From: Ceratobasidium sp. AG-K
Taxonomy: Eukaryota > Basidiomycota > Agaricomycetes > Cantharellales > Ceratobasidiaceae
Length of the DNA: 64,000 bases
Assembly (NCBI GenBank): GCA_037039685.1
Contig: JAWNGF010000004.1
Span: 3,472,001 to 3,536,000, forward strand
Reading direction: 5' to 3'
The notes under the pieces were generated by a model. That model was not told the DNA's origin. It did no database searches and worked only from the letters and a program-made list of their open reading frames with translations. Shown here piece by piece: positions 1 to 10,754 of the stretch. Position numbers and translations under genes: made by a program. Position 1 is the first letter of the stretch. Every line of letters starts with the position of its first letter.

Positions 1-1479
1 GAGGTCACAGAAAGACTAAGCGAGTGTGCTTATGTAATAAGCAGGTGATTTTCTGGTTTTGTGGAATCAACGTCATTTCCTACTTCAAGGTAGGACACAA
101 GATCTAGTTACAAACGAATTGAAAATACAAAGTCTCCAATGCCCATCAGTTTTCCGTTCTACGAACCGTCGACCAGGCGGGTTCTGTAATGGACAGCGTC
201 CCAGGAAAGCCGGCGTCTCGTGCTTCATACGAGCACAAGGCTCGTCAGCGGTGTGGTTTGACATCATTTGGGCGCAGACAAATGTAGAGCAACAATGGGT
301 AGAGTGGTGGAATCGAGATGATAAGTTACGTGAAAATTGAATGTATAGATTATCTGTACCAACGAACACTCAAGCCGTCGTGTTTTCAGGTACTGGATCT
401 GGCGACAACATAGGTGGTGGAGGAAAATTCTGTAAAGGCTCACTGTAATACCGATATTAGATTGGTTGGCATCCTCTAGAGCGGCGATCACTTCACAATA
501 GGTACACACCTTCTCATCTCCCAAACATCCTCGCTGCTCCGACCTACTCTCCGTGAAGCCCACCATTCGGCTCGTCTTCGAATCCAGGCCTTGCGCCGCT
601 CCTCGGCGCCAAGCGTCTTGATGCTTAGACAAAATTTGAATTCCGCAAACTTGGGCGCGCAAACCGACAAGGTCCCATGTCTGTACATGGATTTGAACTG
701 CGGGCCCAGAGCTATCATACACAGATTAGTAAACGAGAAAGGTCAGACATCGAGAATAACCAAGTTCTAACCATGGCAGCGAAAAAACTCGTCAAGATGG
801 GACATGCATGTTGGGATGTCTTCAGTTTTAGGATACTCGGCAGATAATCGCGCTTCTTCTTGCGCTAACGCGGCAGAGAACGATCGCGCGCCATCGTCAG
901 TTGATGCGGTCGACATGAAGGAGCTTGGCGGCTAAATGAACCGCGGAACCAACAGCAAGCGCCCATTCACATGAGACCAAACCCGTTGGTTCAAGTCGCG
1001 CTGATGGGTAGATGCGTCTGCACCATGGCAAGTCCATTATCTTGACGGTGGTCACCCTCAATGTATTCAATATTGATACTTACGGTGCACTGATACAATG
1101 CGATCAAATTCTATGCACCCCAGAGACATGGGATTCAGACGGGAAGCCTCCCAAGGAGCATGTGCCACCCACCGGCTGAATAACTACTGAGCCCAGGGAG
1201 TAAACCAAGGAAAGCCACTCGGTTTGTGTCGCTATGTGTCCGTGGGAACGCATCGATGATGCTACCCGAAGCTAGAATAGTCTTGTATTAGCTTCTACCA
1301 TCTTTGGAACCGCACTGAAGGCAGCGCATCCCCTACCATAGGCGATAATTTCGTATCGATCGCCGCTCTTATCGTTATAGTACTCGATCCGCGAGATCCA
1401 AATAGGTTTCTGGATTACAAGCTCCTCAAGGTTAAACTCAACAACGATAGATATGACACGACGTGAGTTTGAATTTTTT
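1..1479. other. No recognisable gene, left flank
   Basis: Open frames here are short, overlap on both strands and show no domain-like composition or consistent intron structure. I see nothing that I can support as a gene. The stretch leads directly into the first unit of the tandem duplication that starts near 1480. Confidence 0.5.
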
Positions 1480-3500
1480 ATCATTCTCGCTGCACGTACT
1501 ACTGTACGAACGCACATATTTTTTCGCAATCATCGTTGATGGGATCGATTATGATGGCCAGCCTCCATAGCACGAGACTCCTCTCGCCGCTGCAAGACAT
1601 TATCGATGCTATGGACGCTTCAGACCTACGATGACAATTGTTGAAATAACCCCTAACTAACGCATACAGGCAACACAGCGTTCTCCTGATTGACACGTGC
1701 GGCGCGGCATCCCTCGTGGCATTCGTATTATCCGATTCCCAAGAGCAGATTAAGTATACGACCATATAGAGGGACTTACGTGCCATCCAAACTTGCTCGT
1801 GGCTCGCGTTCGTCCTCGACAGATGGCAGACCAGTGTCCTCCTATTCCCGCATTCGAGCTCTGTATAGATGACGGCGGCATGATCTCGCACACCCCCTTC
1901 CGTCGACTAGTGTACCAGCTCAACGACACAGGATCACTGGACCATACGCGCTTTGACGCCCGTTAGCTGATAGAGTACAAGGGCTCGATCATGTTCGTTA
2001 TCCTCCACCCAGGACTGGTGCCTAGCCTAGACTTCGACTCGTTGGGCCGCCGAATGTATTTACCGTATGCCATTGTGAGCGGGGATCATTGGCTCGCTGG
2101 GATGTGCCACCTGTATTTCCCCAACGTCGATGATCGCTACACCATCCATCTTGCTGTTTCACTCCTACCTGCTGCGCGGGAAAAGGGGTTCGGTCGAGCA
2201 GCTGCCAACAAACTTATTGAACACGCGTTTGATGTTCTTCGTGTGCATCGACTAGTAGCGCCTATCGTATGCCCCGCCCATCCAGGAGATTCAGACGAGG
2301 ACAAGAAAAGGGCCATACACGAAACCAAGCGCCTGTGCTGGATATTTGAGCGGTATGGGTTCAGGTTTGAGGGGATTAGTCGGTGTGAGGTGGCCAACCT
2401 ACGCGTGAAGCCCCAAAAGGCGACCGTGTGGCAGGACGTGTACCGGATGTCGATGCTGGAGACGGATTACTTGGCGAGGCAGATGTCGGGGCTGTTTAGT
2501 GATGGTGTCCCGCAGCGGGATGCAGATTGTCCACGCGACCCTTATGAGTCGATGGTACAGAGGCAAGAACAGGAGAAGAGGGATATGGTTGTGTGGGGCT
2601 GTGCACCGGTCGAGAGTGCGTCTGGTGCGAGCGGAGTTGATGACGATGACGATGATTATGATTCAGACGACTATGGAGATCCAGAAGATTTTGGTGACTC
2701 AATGGAGTAATGTGTAGGGAGTGTTTGCCGTGTGTTACTGTAATCATATTAGTGCCGGACACTGAAACGGTTCGTAAGTGGGTCGACGTGAGAGTGTCTG
2801 CGCTAAGCGAAGCTGTTATGGCTCAGCCAAGCGGTTAATCGTCGTCGTCCAAAACAAGTACGTCAAAGCTATTACCCGGAAAAGGTTGACTCCTCGCCCA
2901 ATGGGAGGTACCGAACGGACCAGTCCATGAGAACATTCTACATGGGGTTTCCAGCCCCTAGACTCTTATTCCAGACCCAAGAGAGGGGATCTTATCCTGC
3001 AGTATTAGAAAGCCGCGCATACACTTACCATCACACTATCCAAGCCAACCATTCGCCCACTTCCCACCCATAACCCCTCCGCTTGGGTCTCGGTGAGGCT
3101 TTATCAGCAACCTCGGGTCCAGAGCGCCGAGAAATCGTTGGAGGGAGAAGGGTCAATGCGAGACTTTGCTCTTCGTGCTTGCGGACGAGGTATCCACCTT
3201 CGCTAAAATGGTAATGGAGAGCGGCGAGACAATAAACCAATACTAGATATGTTCTCGAGTCACACGAGCCAAATCTTCTCGCAAGTGACCGGCCAGTCCA
3301 CACGCTAAAAAGAATTCCAGTAAGCGGAGCCGTCCGGGTTAGACTATATTGATTTTGGCCAACTGAATTGCGAACATCTTGCTCGTGGGCGATGGAATAA
3401 GTGTCTAGGCGTAGCACTCGAGCAAGCTCGGTCAGGGGAACCGAGGGGATCATCACAGGGGAATCCGGCATTGTGCGAATCAACGGTTAATAGCGCGCAG
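1480..3500. repeat. Tandem duplication, unit A (~2.0 kb)
   Basis: Unit A matches unit B (about 3690-5845) in the same order throughout. Matches begin around 1509 versus 3724 (offset about 2215), run through the GNAT-like coding part (offset about 2218) and continue into the 3' flank, where 3001-3490 matches 5332-5835 (offset about 2332-2341). The offset change shows insertions in the intergenic part of unit B. The coding parts are nearly identical in places while the flanks have drifted more. Ends are judged by eye and are approximate. Confidence 0.75.
1823..2710 (+). pseudogene. GNAT acetyltransferase-like gene, copy A, interrupted by a stop
   Basis: Read from the ATG at 1823 the frame gives an N-terminal part parallel to copy B (shared FELC..DDGG, then GSLDHT), hits TAG at 1964-1966, and continues in the same frame to 2710. 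The uninterrupted part starting at the ATG at 1991 is 239 aa. It has a GNAT-like core: a strand ending GMCHLYFP, then the acetyl-CoA loop region with REKGFGRAA, then a helix and VHRLVAPIV. The C-terminal tail is very acidic (runs of D with DYDSDDYGDPEDF). Either the copy is disrupted or translation starts at 1991 and gives a shorter protein with the core intact. Substrate unknown. No intron is needed in this frame. Confidence 0.6.
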
Positions 3501-3689
3501 CCTGAGTTTGGAGTCCATAATTGGAGCGGGGGAAGGTGAAAGCGGCGATGGCCCCCGGTTCAAGGCAGAGAACGGGCCAAACAGTAGTGACAAGCTCCCA
3601 ATGCCTTTGGGCGCCAACCAAAGACCACTTCAGGGGTCTCAACGCTATTGACGTTGCTTGCATTTGGGAGTTGACGGACGGCGTGGGGC

Positions 3690-5845
3690 TGAACTTTGAA
3701 CATTTCTCGCTGTATGTACTATGAGCACACATACTTTTCGCAATTGTCGTTATGAAATCAACCATGACACTTGCCCTCGATAACACAAGACTCATCCGCT
3801 CGGTATATAAGATCGCCAACGCTGTGGTTGCGCCAGACCCACGGTGGGAACTATTAAAATGTGCGTCTTTAGTAAACCCATACAGGTAGCACAGCATTGC
3901 CTGATCGACACGTGCCACAAGATATCCCTCATGGTATTCATGTTATCCAATTCCTAGGAATAGCTCGGGCATACGACCCTACACGGAAGGAGCTTACGTG
4001 CTATCCAAACTTTGCTCGTGGCTCGCACTCGTCTCCGACTATGATGTTCCAGCGCGCCCCAGCCCCCGTATTCGAGCTCTGCACCAATGACGGCGGCCGA
4101 ATCGCGAACACGTCCTTCCGCCACTTGGTGTGCCAACTTGATGGCTCGGGATCCCTAGATCATACACATGCTACCCCGACCTCACTCAAGAATTCCAGCG
4201 GCTTACCCATATTCACTATCCTCCATCGTGGGGATGTACCTAACAGAGACTTCGACTCACAAGGACGTCGATTATATTTGTCGTATCGGTTGCCAACGGG
4301 GGATCATTGGCTTGCTGGGATGTGCCATCTTTACTTTCCTGATCCCCAAGTTCGCCACACGGTCAACCTCCTTGTTTCGCTCCTTGCTCCTGCACGGGAA
4401 AAGGGGTTCGGTCGAGCAGCCGTCAACAAACTTATTGAACACGCGTTTGATGTCCTTCGTGTGCATCGACTCGTAGCACCTATCGTATGCCCCGCCCATC
4501 CAGGAGATTCAGACGAGGACAAGAAAAGGGCCATACACGAAACCAAGCGCCTGTGCTGGATATTTGAGCAGTACGGGTTCAAGTTTGAGGGGATTAGTCG
4601 GGGTGAGGTGGCCAACCCGCGCGTGGGCCGTCGGGAGGTGACCGTGTGGCAGGACGTGTATCGGATGTCGATGCTGGAGACGGATTACTTGGCGAGGCAG
4701 ATGTCGGGGCTGTTTAGCGGCGGTGCTCCGCAAAAGGATGTGGGTTGCCCGCATGACCCATACGAGTCGATGGTACAGAGGCAGGAGCAGGAGAAGAGGG
4801 ATATGGTTGTGTGGGGTTGTGCGCCGGTGGAGAACGCCGCTTCTAGAGTTGATGATGATGACAATGATTATGGTTCGGATGACTATGGGGACCCAGAGGA
4901 TTTTGATGACTGAATGGGGAATGTGTAAAGGGCGTATGTAAGGGGTGTATGTAAGGGGCGTATGTGCTATCAGTATTTAAATTCATGTTGCTAGCCTGGG
5001 GAGGCCTAAACTGATTAGTAGATGGGTCACCTTGAGAGCGTGTTCTAAGCATAGTTGTTCTAGTACGGCCAAGTAGCTGGTTGTCGTTGTCCAAAAGAAA
5101 ACGTCGGAGCACTCGCAGGATCCTTAATGTATCCTATGCTCAACTCAGCCTCGTCCTTGCAGGGAATGCGAAGAGTACCCACGAATCGATGTCCGTTAAA
5201 GCCACTCCTCGAAGGGGTTAACTACACGCTCAGGAGGAGACACCGAACAATCTATTCGATAAAAACCTTCCACACGTTTATTCCAGTACCTGGAGGCGTA
5301 TTCCAAGCGGAAGGGCTGAAATTCTATCTGGCGGTATTAGAAATCCGCGCATACATTTACTATCACGCCATCCAAACCGACCATTCACCCATTTTCCATC
5401 TGTAATCCTTCCACTTTGGTCTCGCGGGAGTTTATCAGCAACCTCGGACCCAGAGCGCCGAGAAAACATCGAGACGCAGTGAGTTGACTGCGCGCGACTT
5501 TGCTGTTCGTACTCGCGGACGACGCATCTACTTTAGCGAAAAAAGGATCAGGAGGGTAACGAGACGATAAACCAATACTCTCGACGGCCCTCTTCGAGTC
5601 ACACGAGCCGAATCTTCTCGCAAGCGACCGACCAATCGACACGCTGAAAAATTTCAGAGCAATCGGAGCTGCCCGGGCCTGGACTGTTTTGACTTTGACA
5701 GACTGAATTGCGAACGCCTTGCTCGCCCGCAATGAAATAAATGTCCAAAACGAGCATAATCGAGCAAGCTCGGTCAGGGAAACCGAAGTGATCGTTGCAG
5801 GGAACTAGGCTTCGTGCGGATCGGTGGTTACTAGCGCGCAAGTCG
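3690..5845. repeat. Tandem duplication, unit B (~2.15 kb)
   Basis: Direct copy of unit A (about 1480-3500), including the upstream flank, the GNAT-like gene and the downstream AT-richer flank. It carries roughly 115 bp of extra sequence between the gene and the conserved 3' flank, including short direct repeats of the type GGGCGTATGT near 4929-4965. Approximate ends. Confidence 0.75.
4041..4913 (+). CDS. GNAT-family acetyltransferase-like protein, copy B
   Basis: Uninterrupted frame of 290 aa from ATG 4041; the same frame stays open upstream to ATG 3897 (338 aa). I prefer 4041 because it aligns with the start of the related frame in copy A. The core shows the GNAT pattern: strand GMCHLYFP, the acetyl-CoA binding segment REKGFGRAAVNKL and the strand HRLVAPIV. 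A conserved block with WQDVYRMSMLETDYL follows, and the acidic C-terminus is rich in D and E. GNAT enzymes transfer acetyl from acetyl-CoA to an amine; the substrate cannot be told from sequence. The paralogue at 1823-2710 carries a stop codon, so this is probably the functional copy. Confidence 0.7.
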   Translation: MMFQRAPAPVFELCTNDGGRIANTSFRHLVCQLDGSGSLDHTHATPTSLKNSSGLPIFTILHRGDVPNRDFDSQGRRLYLSYRLPTGDHWLAGMCHLYFPDPQVRHTVNLLVSLLAPAREKGFGRAAVNKLIEHAFDVLRVHRLVAPIVCPAHPGDSDEDKKRAIHETKRLCWIFEQYGFKFEGISRGEVANPRVGRREVTVWQDVYRMSMLETDYLARQMSGLFSGGAPQKDVGCPHDPYESMVQRQEQEKRDMVVWGCAPVENAASRVDDDDNDYGSDDYGDPEDFDD

Positions 5846-6370
5846 AGTCAATGGGGCGGTTCAACAATTCTGAATAGGGGGGTTGAAAGGAAATGGGGAA
5901 TAGGACGGACATGGATTGACTCGTGGACCAACTGCGACCACTATTCCTCAAAAGTAGAGTTGCCCCGATGGCCGATGCTCGGCGTCAGTGTGCCGCTGGG
6001 ATTACAGTGTGGATCTCGGTCACATGAGGTGATGAGTCAGGATTTTATGCCTGTAAGGAGGGGCGACGCGGAGCATAGATAAAGGCAGAGCCTTCCATGT
6101 CGATACGATTGCTGCTTCTACGCACCCCCACTAGGTGGAGGCTGATTATCGAGCCAGACATTCAAGGCCAAGACAAGTGCCCTCGACCCACGTGACCATT
6201 GGGCAGAGTAATTTTGAAGTCGGTTCGCGCCACGACTTTGTAGACCTAGACGGTGAGCACGGTGGCCAACGAACGACGCAGGCTGACTGGAGCAGATCCG
6301 GTGATACAGCTTATCTTTAACTAATTGTGAGTAGGGTGGATTGCACTGGAAGCAAGCTAAGTTGTGTAGC
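5846..6370. other. Intergenic, upstream of the RAD5-like gene
   Basis: No coding sequence supported. It separates the tandem duplication from the SNF2 helicase gene and presumably holds that gene's promoter. I could not recognise a specific element. Confidence 0.4.
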
Positions 6371-9300
6371 ATGTCTACGGTGGCCCAGCCGATCGACTTG
6401 ACGGGAGAGGACGAGTGGGCGGGACAAGAGCGCGAGTCGAAGCGCCAGCGGACGTCGACTCTGCCGTCGCAGCCTACTCCCCAGGTGGCTACACCTGCTC
6501 CAGCCACTCCAGGCCCCGCCACGCCCTCTGCGCCCTCTGCTCCCGCCACACCCGCCAATGGGACTTGGACGCAGCCGGTTGGTCAGTATCCCCAGTGGTA
6601 CGGACAGTATCCGCCTGGGCAATATCCGCCTGGGACACCCGCGTACCCTACGGCATACGGCGCCTACTATCCTGCTTATCCCCCCGGCACATATCCGTCG
6701 CCTGCACCCACGCCCCAACCCAACCCATGGACCACAGGAGTACAGAAGAGCGCAGCGATAGACCTCACAGCCACACCATCGCCCCCTGCTCCTGCCCCTG
6801 TAACTTCAGCTCCGACTGCCCCCGCCCCTACTTCCCAAGCCCCTACAACAACGACACCGGCCCCTGCTGCCCCCAAACCAGATGGACGCACTGTCATGTG
6901 TATTGGCGAGCTGTCAGTCACTGCGCTCATCCTCTATCCCATCCGCTACCTCGCTCCGTCCAACACTGCGTCCGACGCGACTCCCGCAACCTCGACGATG
7001 CCTGCGACGTGCCTAGTCAAGCTGCGCTACGACGCCTCCAAGAAGCGTGTGGCGTCTATCGGAGGCTCATCCGGCGACCAAACAATCAACATTTCCAGTC
7101 CGACGACAAGTGCAGGCCCCGGTGAAGACTTTGGTGTCGTGGACCAGAAGGCTGCCAACGTCCTCGCCCCGCTGTTGGAAAGAGGTCTGATCAGGACAGA
7201 GCCCCGTGTTCTCAAGGGGTCGGAAAACGTACGTGCGTCGTGTTTGTCAAGACGTGTGCTCACGATCTGCAGCCCTCTATATTGCCGCTCAAAATATTAT
7301 TATTCACCCCCCGCGGGAACGTTCCTACTATTTCTCAACACCTCTCCAATGCCTCGCTGTTGCTCGAGCACCCGTGTATTCCGTACAATCCTGCAGATCA
7401 CCGCGACAGTCCCCCTTATGAGAATCCACACAACCCCCCGCCGGGCGGCTACCGCATGCGCAACAACCTGGGCAGCTCCTCGGCTCCAGGACGATGGAAC
7501 CATGCCGGCACCGCAACCGGAACGAGCGTCGAAGTCCAGCGCTCCCAAGTCGACGAGGTCTTCAAGAGCCTCATGAGCGGCGACGATCTCGAACAGTCGG
7601 AAGCAGGTGCGTGCATTGCTCTTCAATTGACGCAGCTCACATTTCGTAGGCATAAACGTGGCGACTCGACTCTATCCGCACCAAAAGGAAGCCCTCACGT
7701 TTTTGCTCGAGCGTGAAAAGGAGCTCAAGGCGCCCAAGAGCCGCTCCGCCTCGCTCTGGACCGCACGCAAAGACTCGAAAGGCCGTCCGACATGGTACAA
7801 TATCGTCACGCAAAAGGAAACCCGGAAAGAGCCTACGGAATGCAGAGGTACCATTCTGGCTGATGATGTGAGTCGCACGTTTGTGATTTGGGCTGAACTA
7901 ACTCGCAGCAGATGGGTCTGGGCAAGACGATCAGCGTCGTATCGCTCATTGCCCGCACACTGCCCTCGGCGCGTCAATTTGGCGCCGCCTCCTTGCACAA
8001 TCCCCCTCCGAAACCCGCTCCCGTCGCCCCGGCTGCTCCCGCCGCACCGTTCACAGCCGCCCACTTTGCAGGCAGCGTCTGGGGTATGCCCACCGTCTCG
8101 CCCTCGTCGTCCAAACCCACTCCAGCACCCGCGCCCGAACCACCCAAGGACAAGGCCAAGTCGCGCACAGCTATTGAAGACGCACAGCGCGCAGCACGCA
8201 TCAAGACCACATCCCGCGCGACGCTCATCGTCTGCCCGCTCTCGACCGTCTCCAATTGGGAAGACCAATTCCGCGATCACTGGGCGGGCGAGGTGGTGAT
8301 TGTGGGTGGCACACCGGGTGGACAAGTCATGCCGGCCCAACCGATGCCCAACGGCCAGCCGGGATTCGCGCCGCACGCGGTGCTGAGCGGGAGTCCGCAT
8401 TCGGGAGCGGAGCGTATTCGTGTCTACGTGTACCATGGCGCCTCGAGACGTCCCGATCCTGCCTATCTCGCCGATTTCGATGCGGTAATTACGACCTATA
8501 GTACACTCGCCGTCGAGTATTCACGTCAGGTCAAGAGTCTCGAGCCGATTCGACAGGCGCAGGCTGTGCAGGCTCGGGCGGAAGAAGACGAGGAGGATGA
8601 CGATGATGAAGGGAGTGATAGCGGGAGCAGCGATGGTGGGATCGAAGAGGTCGATCAGTATGGCGAGGTCATTAATCCTGGTGGGGGAGGTGGGCGTAAA
8701 AAGTCCAAGAAGGGCGTCAAGAGAAAGAAGCCGGGTGCGATGTTTACGGTTGGACCTGAAGCGACGAGTCCGTTGCAGAGCGTCAACTGGTTTAGGATCG
8801 TGTTGGATGAAGCCCAGTGAGTAGGTCTGAGCGTCGTTGAGCGGGTACTGACTTTACCAGTTCGATCAAGGAGCCGACGACGATTGGGAGTCGCGCGTGC
8901 TGCGATCTCGTGGCCGACCGGAGGTTGTGCTTGACTGGTACCCCCGTGCAAAACAAACTCGACGACGTGTACGCCCTGATCAAGTTTATCCGCCTCGAGC
9001 CATTCGACGACAAGGCCGTCTGGACCGAATACATTGGAGGTCCTGCCAAGTTTGGCCAGCCCCTCGGAATCGCGCGTCTCCAGGCGATCATGAAATCTAT
9101 CACGCTTCGACGTACCAAAGAGACCAAGAAGCCCGATGGGACGCCGATCCTCTCTCTTCCCCCGCGCCGAGACGAGCTCCGGCTGCTGCAGTTCGAGGAA
9201 GAAGAAAAGGCCGTGTACGATTCGTACTTTACCCAGTCCAAGGCCGAGTTTACGCAGCTGTCCAAGACGAATCAGGTCATGAAGAACTACGTCGGGATCT

Positions 9301-10637
9301 TGCAAAAGATTCTCCGCCTGCGCCAGATTTGCGATCATTACGAGCTTGTCAAGGGCAAGGACGAAATCGCGCCGTTGGATTACGATGCTGTGCTCAAGGC
9401 GATTGTCGAAGAGGGGCTGAACCTGTCCCGCGCGACGGCTGTGTTTGCGGTTCTAAGGGACTGTGGAACGGCCCAGTGCGTTGAATGTCAGATGGAGCTC
9501 GCCGCCGCGCCGCCCGACGCAGCCGAAGCCGACGCGCTCGAAAACGAGGCCGTCGGCCCGGCGGAAACCCAAGGGCCCGGCGGGCGTCAAGTCTCAAGCC
9601 GGGACGAGGCAAAACAGCCCGTCGGGTCCGGTCCCGGTCGTGACGCGGTGCCAGCACTTGTTTTGCATCGACTGTTTCCGAGCGAGCGTTTGCCCTGGGT
9701 GGCCCAAGGTCCCGCCGAACACCCAGCGGGCGTGTAGCGCTTGTCAGACCATGCTTGTCCCTGCCGTCGATGCGGTCCAAGTCCAACCCGATGCGGCCGT
9801 CTCGCCCGACCAGATGGCGGGCTCGGCGTCCAAGGAGGGCAAGGCCAAGGTGCGCAAGGAGCCCCGCAAAAAGGGCGGCCCGCTACAGAGCGCTCGCCAT
9901 TCGACCAAGATCAAGGCGCTCATGGACGACCTCATGCCGTTTTCGCGTGCGAACCAGTATTCGATCAACTATGATCCCTCGAGCGCTGAGTCCAAAGCGT
10001 GGATAAGAACGGGAACCCGGTCGACGATGGACCGATCAAGAGCGTGGTGTTTTCCCAATGGACGAGTATGCTTGACAAGTGAGTGCCATGTGTCGTGTCT
10101 AGGCGCTGGTGCTGATTCTTTGTAGGATTGAAGACGCGCTGGAAGAGGCTGCGATTCGGTTTGGGAGGTTGGACGGGACGATGAAACGTGAAGACCGTTC
10201 GCGTGCAATGGACGCCCTCAAGCTTGACCCGAGCTGCGAAGTGTTGCTCGTTTCGCTTCGTGCAGGTGGTGTTGGGCTCAACTTGACTGCCGCGCGACGA
10301 GTGTATCTTATGGACCCGTATTGGTACGTACATTGACGTGATATTCGGACCCAACTAACACCTGAATAGGAACCCGGCGGTAGAGAATCAAGCAGTGGAT
10401 CGTATTGTAAGTAAATCCAACTTGGCCTGACTCTGACTAACACCTCGATAGCACCGCCTGGGTCAAACCAAGCCTGTGACGACGATCAAGTTGATCATCG
10501 AAAACACCATCGAGGCGCGCTTGCTCGAGGTCCAAAAGCGCAAGATTGAGCTCGCCAACATGACGCTCGGCGTGCAACTATCCAAAGCGGACCAGGCCCA
10601 GCGCAGAATGGAAGAACTGAGCGTGTTGTTCAAGTAA
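6371..10637 (+). CDS. RAD5: RAD5/HLTF-like SNF2 helicase with embedded RING finger
   Basis: Eight exons by eye: 6371-7228, 7273-7606, 7650-7867, 7912-8816, 8861-10078, 10126-10323, 10370-10406, 10452-10637; total 3954 nt, divisible by three. The N-terminus is Pro/Ala/Thr-rich with two SUMO-interaction-like IDLT motifs and a weak HIRAN-like segment (FGVVDQKAANVLAPLLERGL). The ATPase half has ILADDMGLGKT across the third intron and DEAH across the fourth. An interrupted RING (CVEC...CQHLFCIDCF...CSAC) follows, then the HELICc half (VVFSQW, LLVSLRAGGVGLNL, DRIHRLGQ). Known relatives remodel stalled forks and polyubiquitinate PCNA in post-replication repair in the nucleus. Oddity: the frame shifts by one near 9545-9580 and back near 10000, so the RING lies in another frame; sequencing error or mutation. 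RAD16/ULS1-type relatives remain possible. Confidence 0.8.
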
Positions 10638-10754
10638 CGTTATGGCGGTCATGTAATTTAGTTTCGGACAGATTTTACAACGAAAATGCGATAGTAATGC
10701 TACAGTACAATAGGATATGGAACTCCCTCCTCATGAAAGCTGTCAAATAGTGTG

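Noticed and set aside
264..722. Minus-strand frame of 152 codons
   Set aside because: No domain, no splicing partner and an overlapping frame on the other strand; likely chance.
681..722. GTTCAAATCC-like tRNA B-box on the minus strand
   Set aside because: No matching A-box or cloverleaf arms at the right distance.
3031..3483. Minus-strand frame of 150 codons in the duplicated 3' flank
   Set aside because: Its counterpart in unit B is broken by stops and frame changes, so there is no sign of conserved coding.
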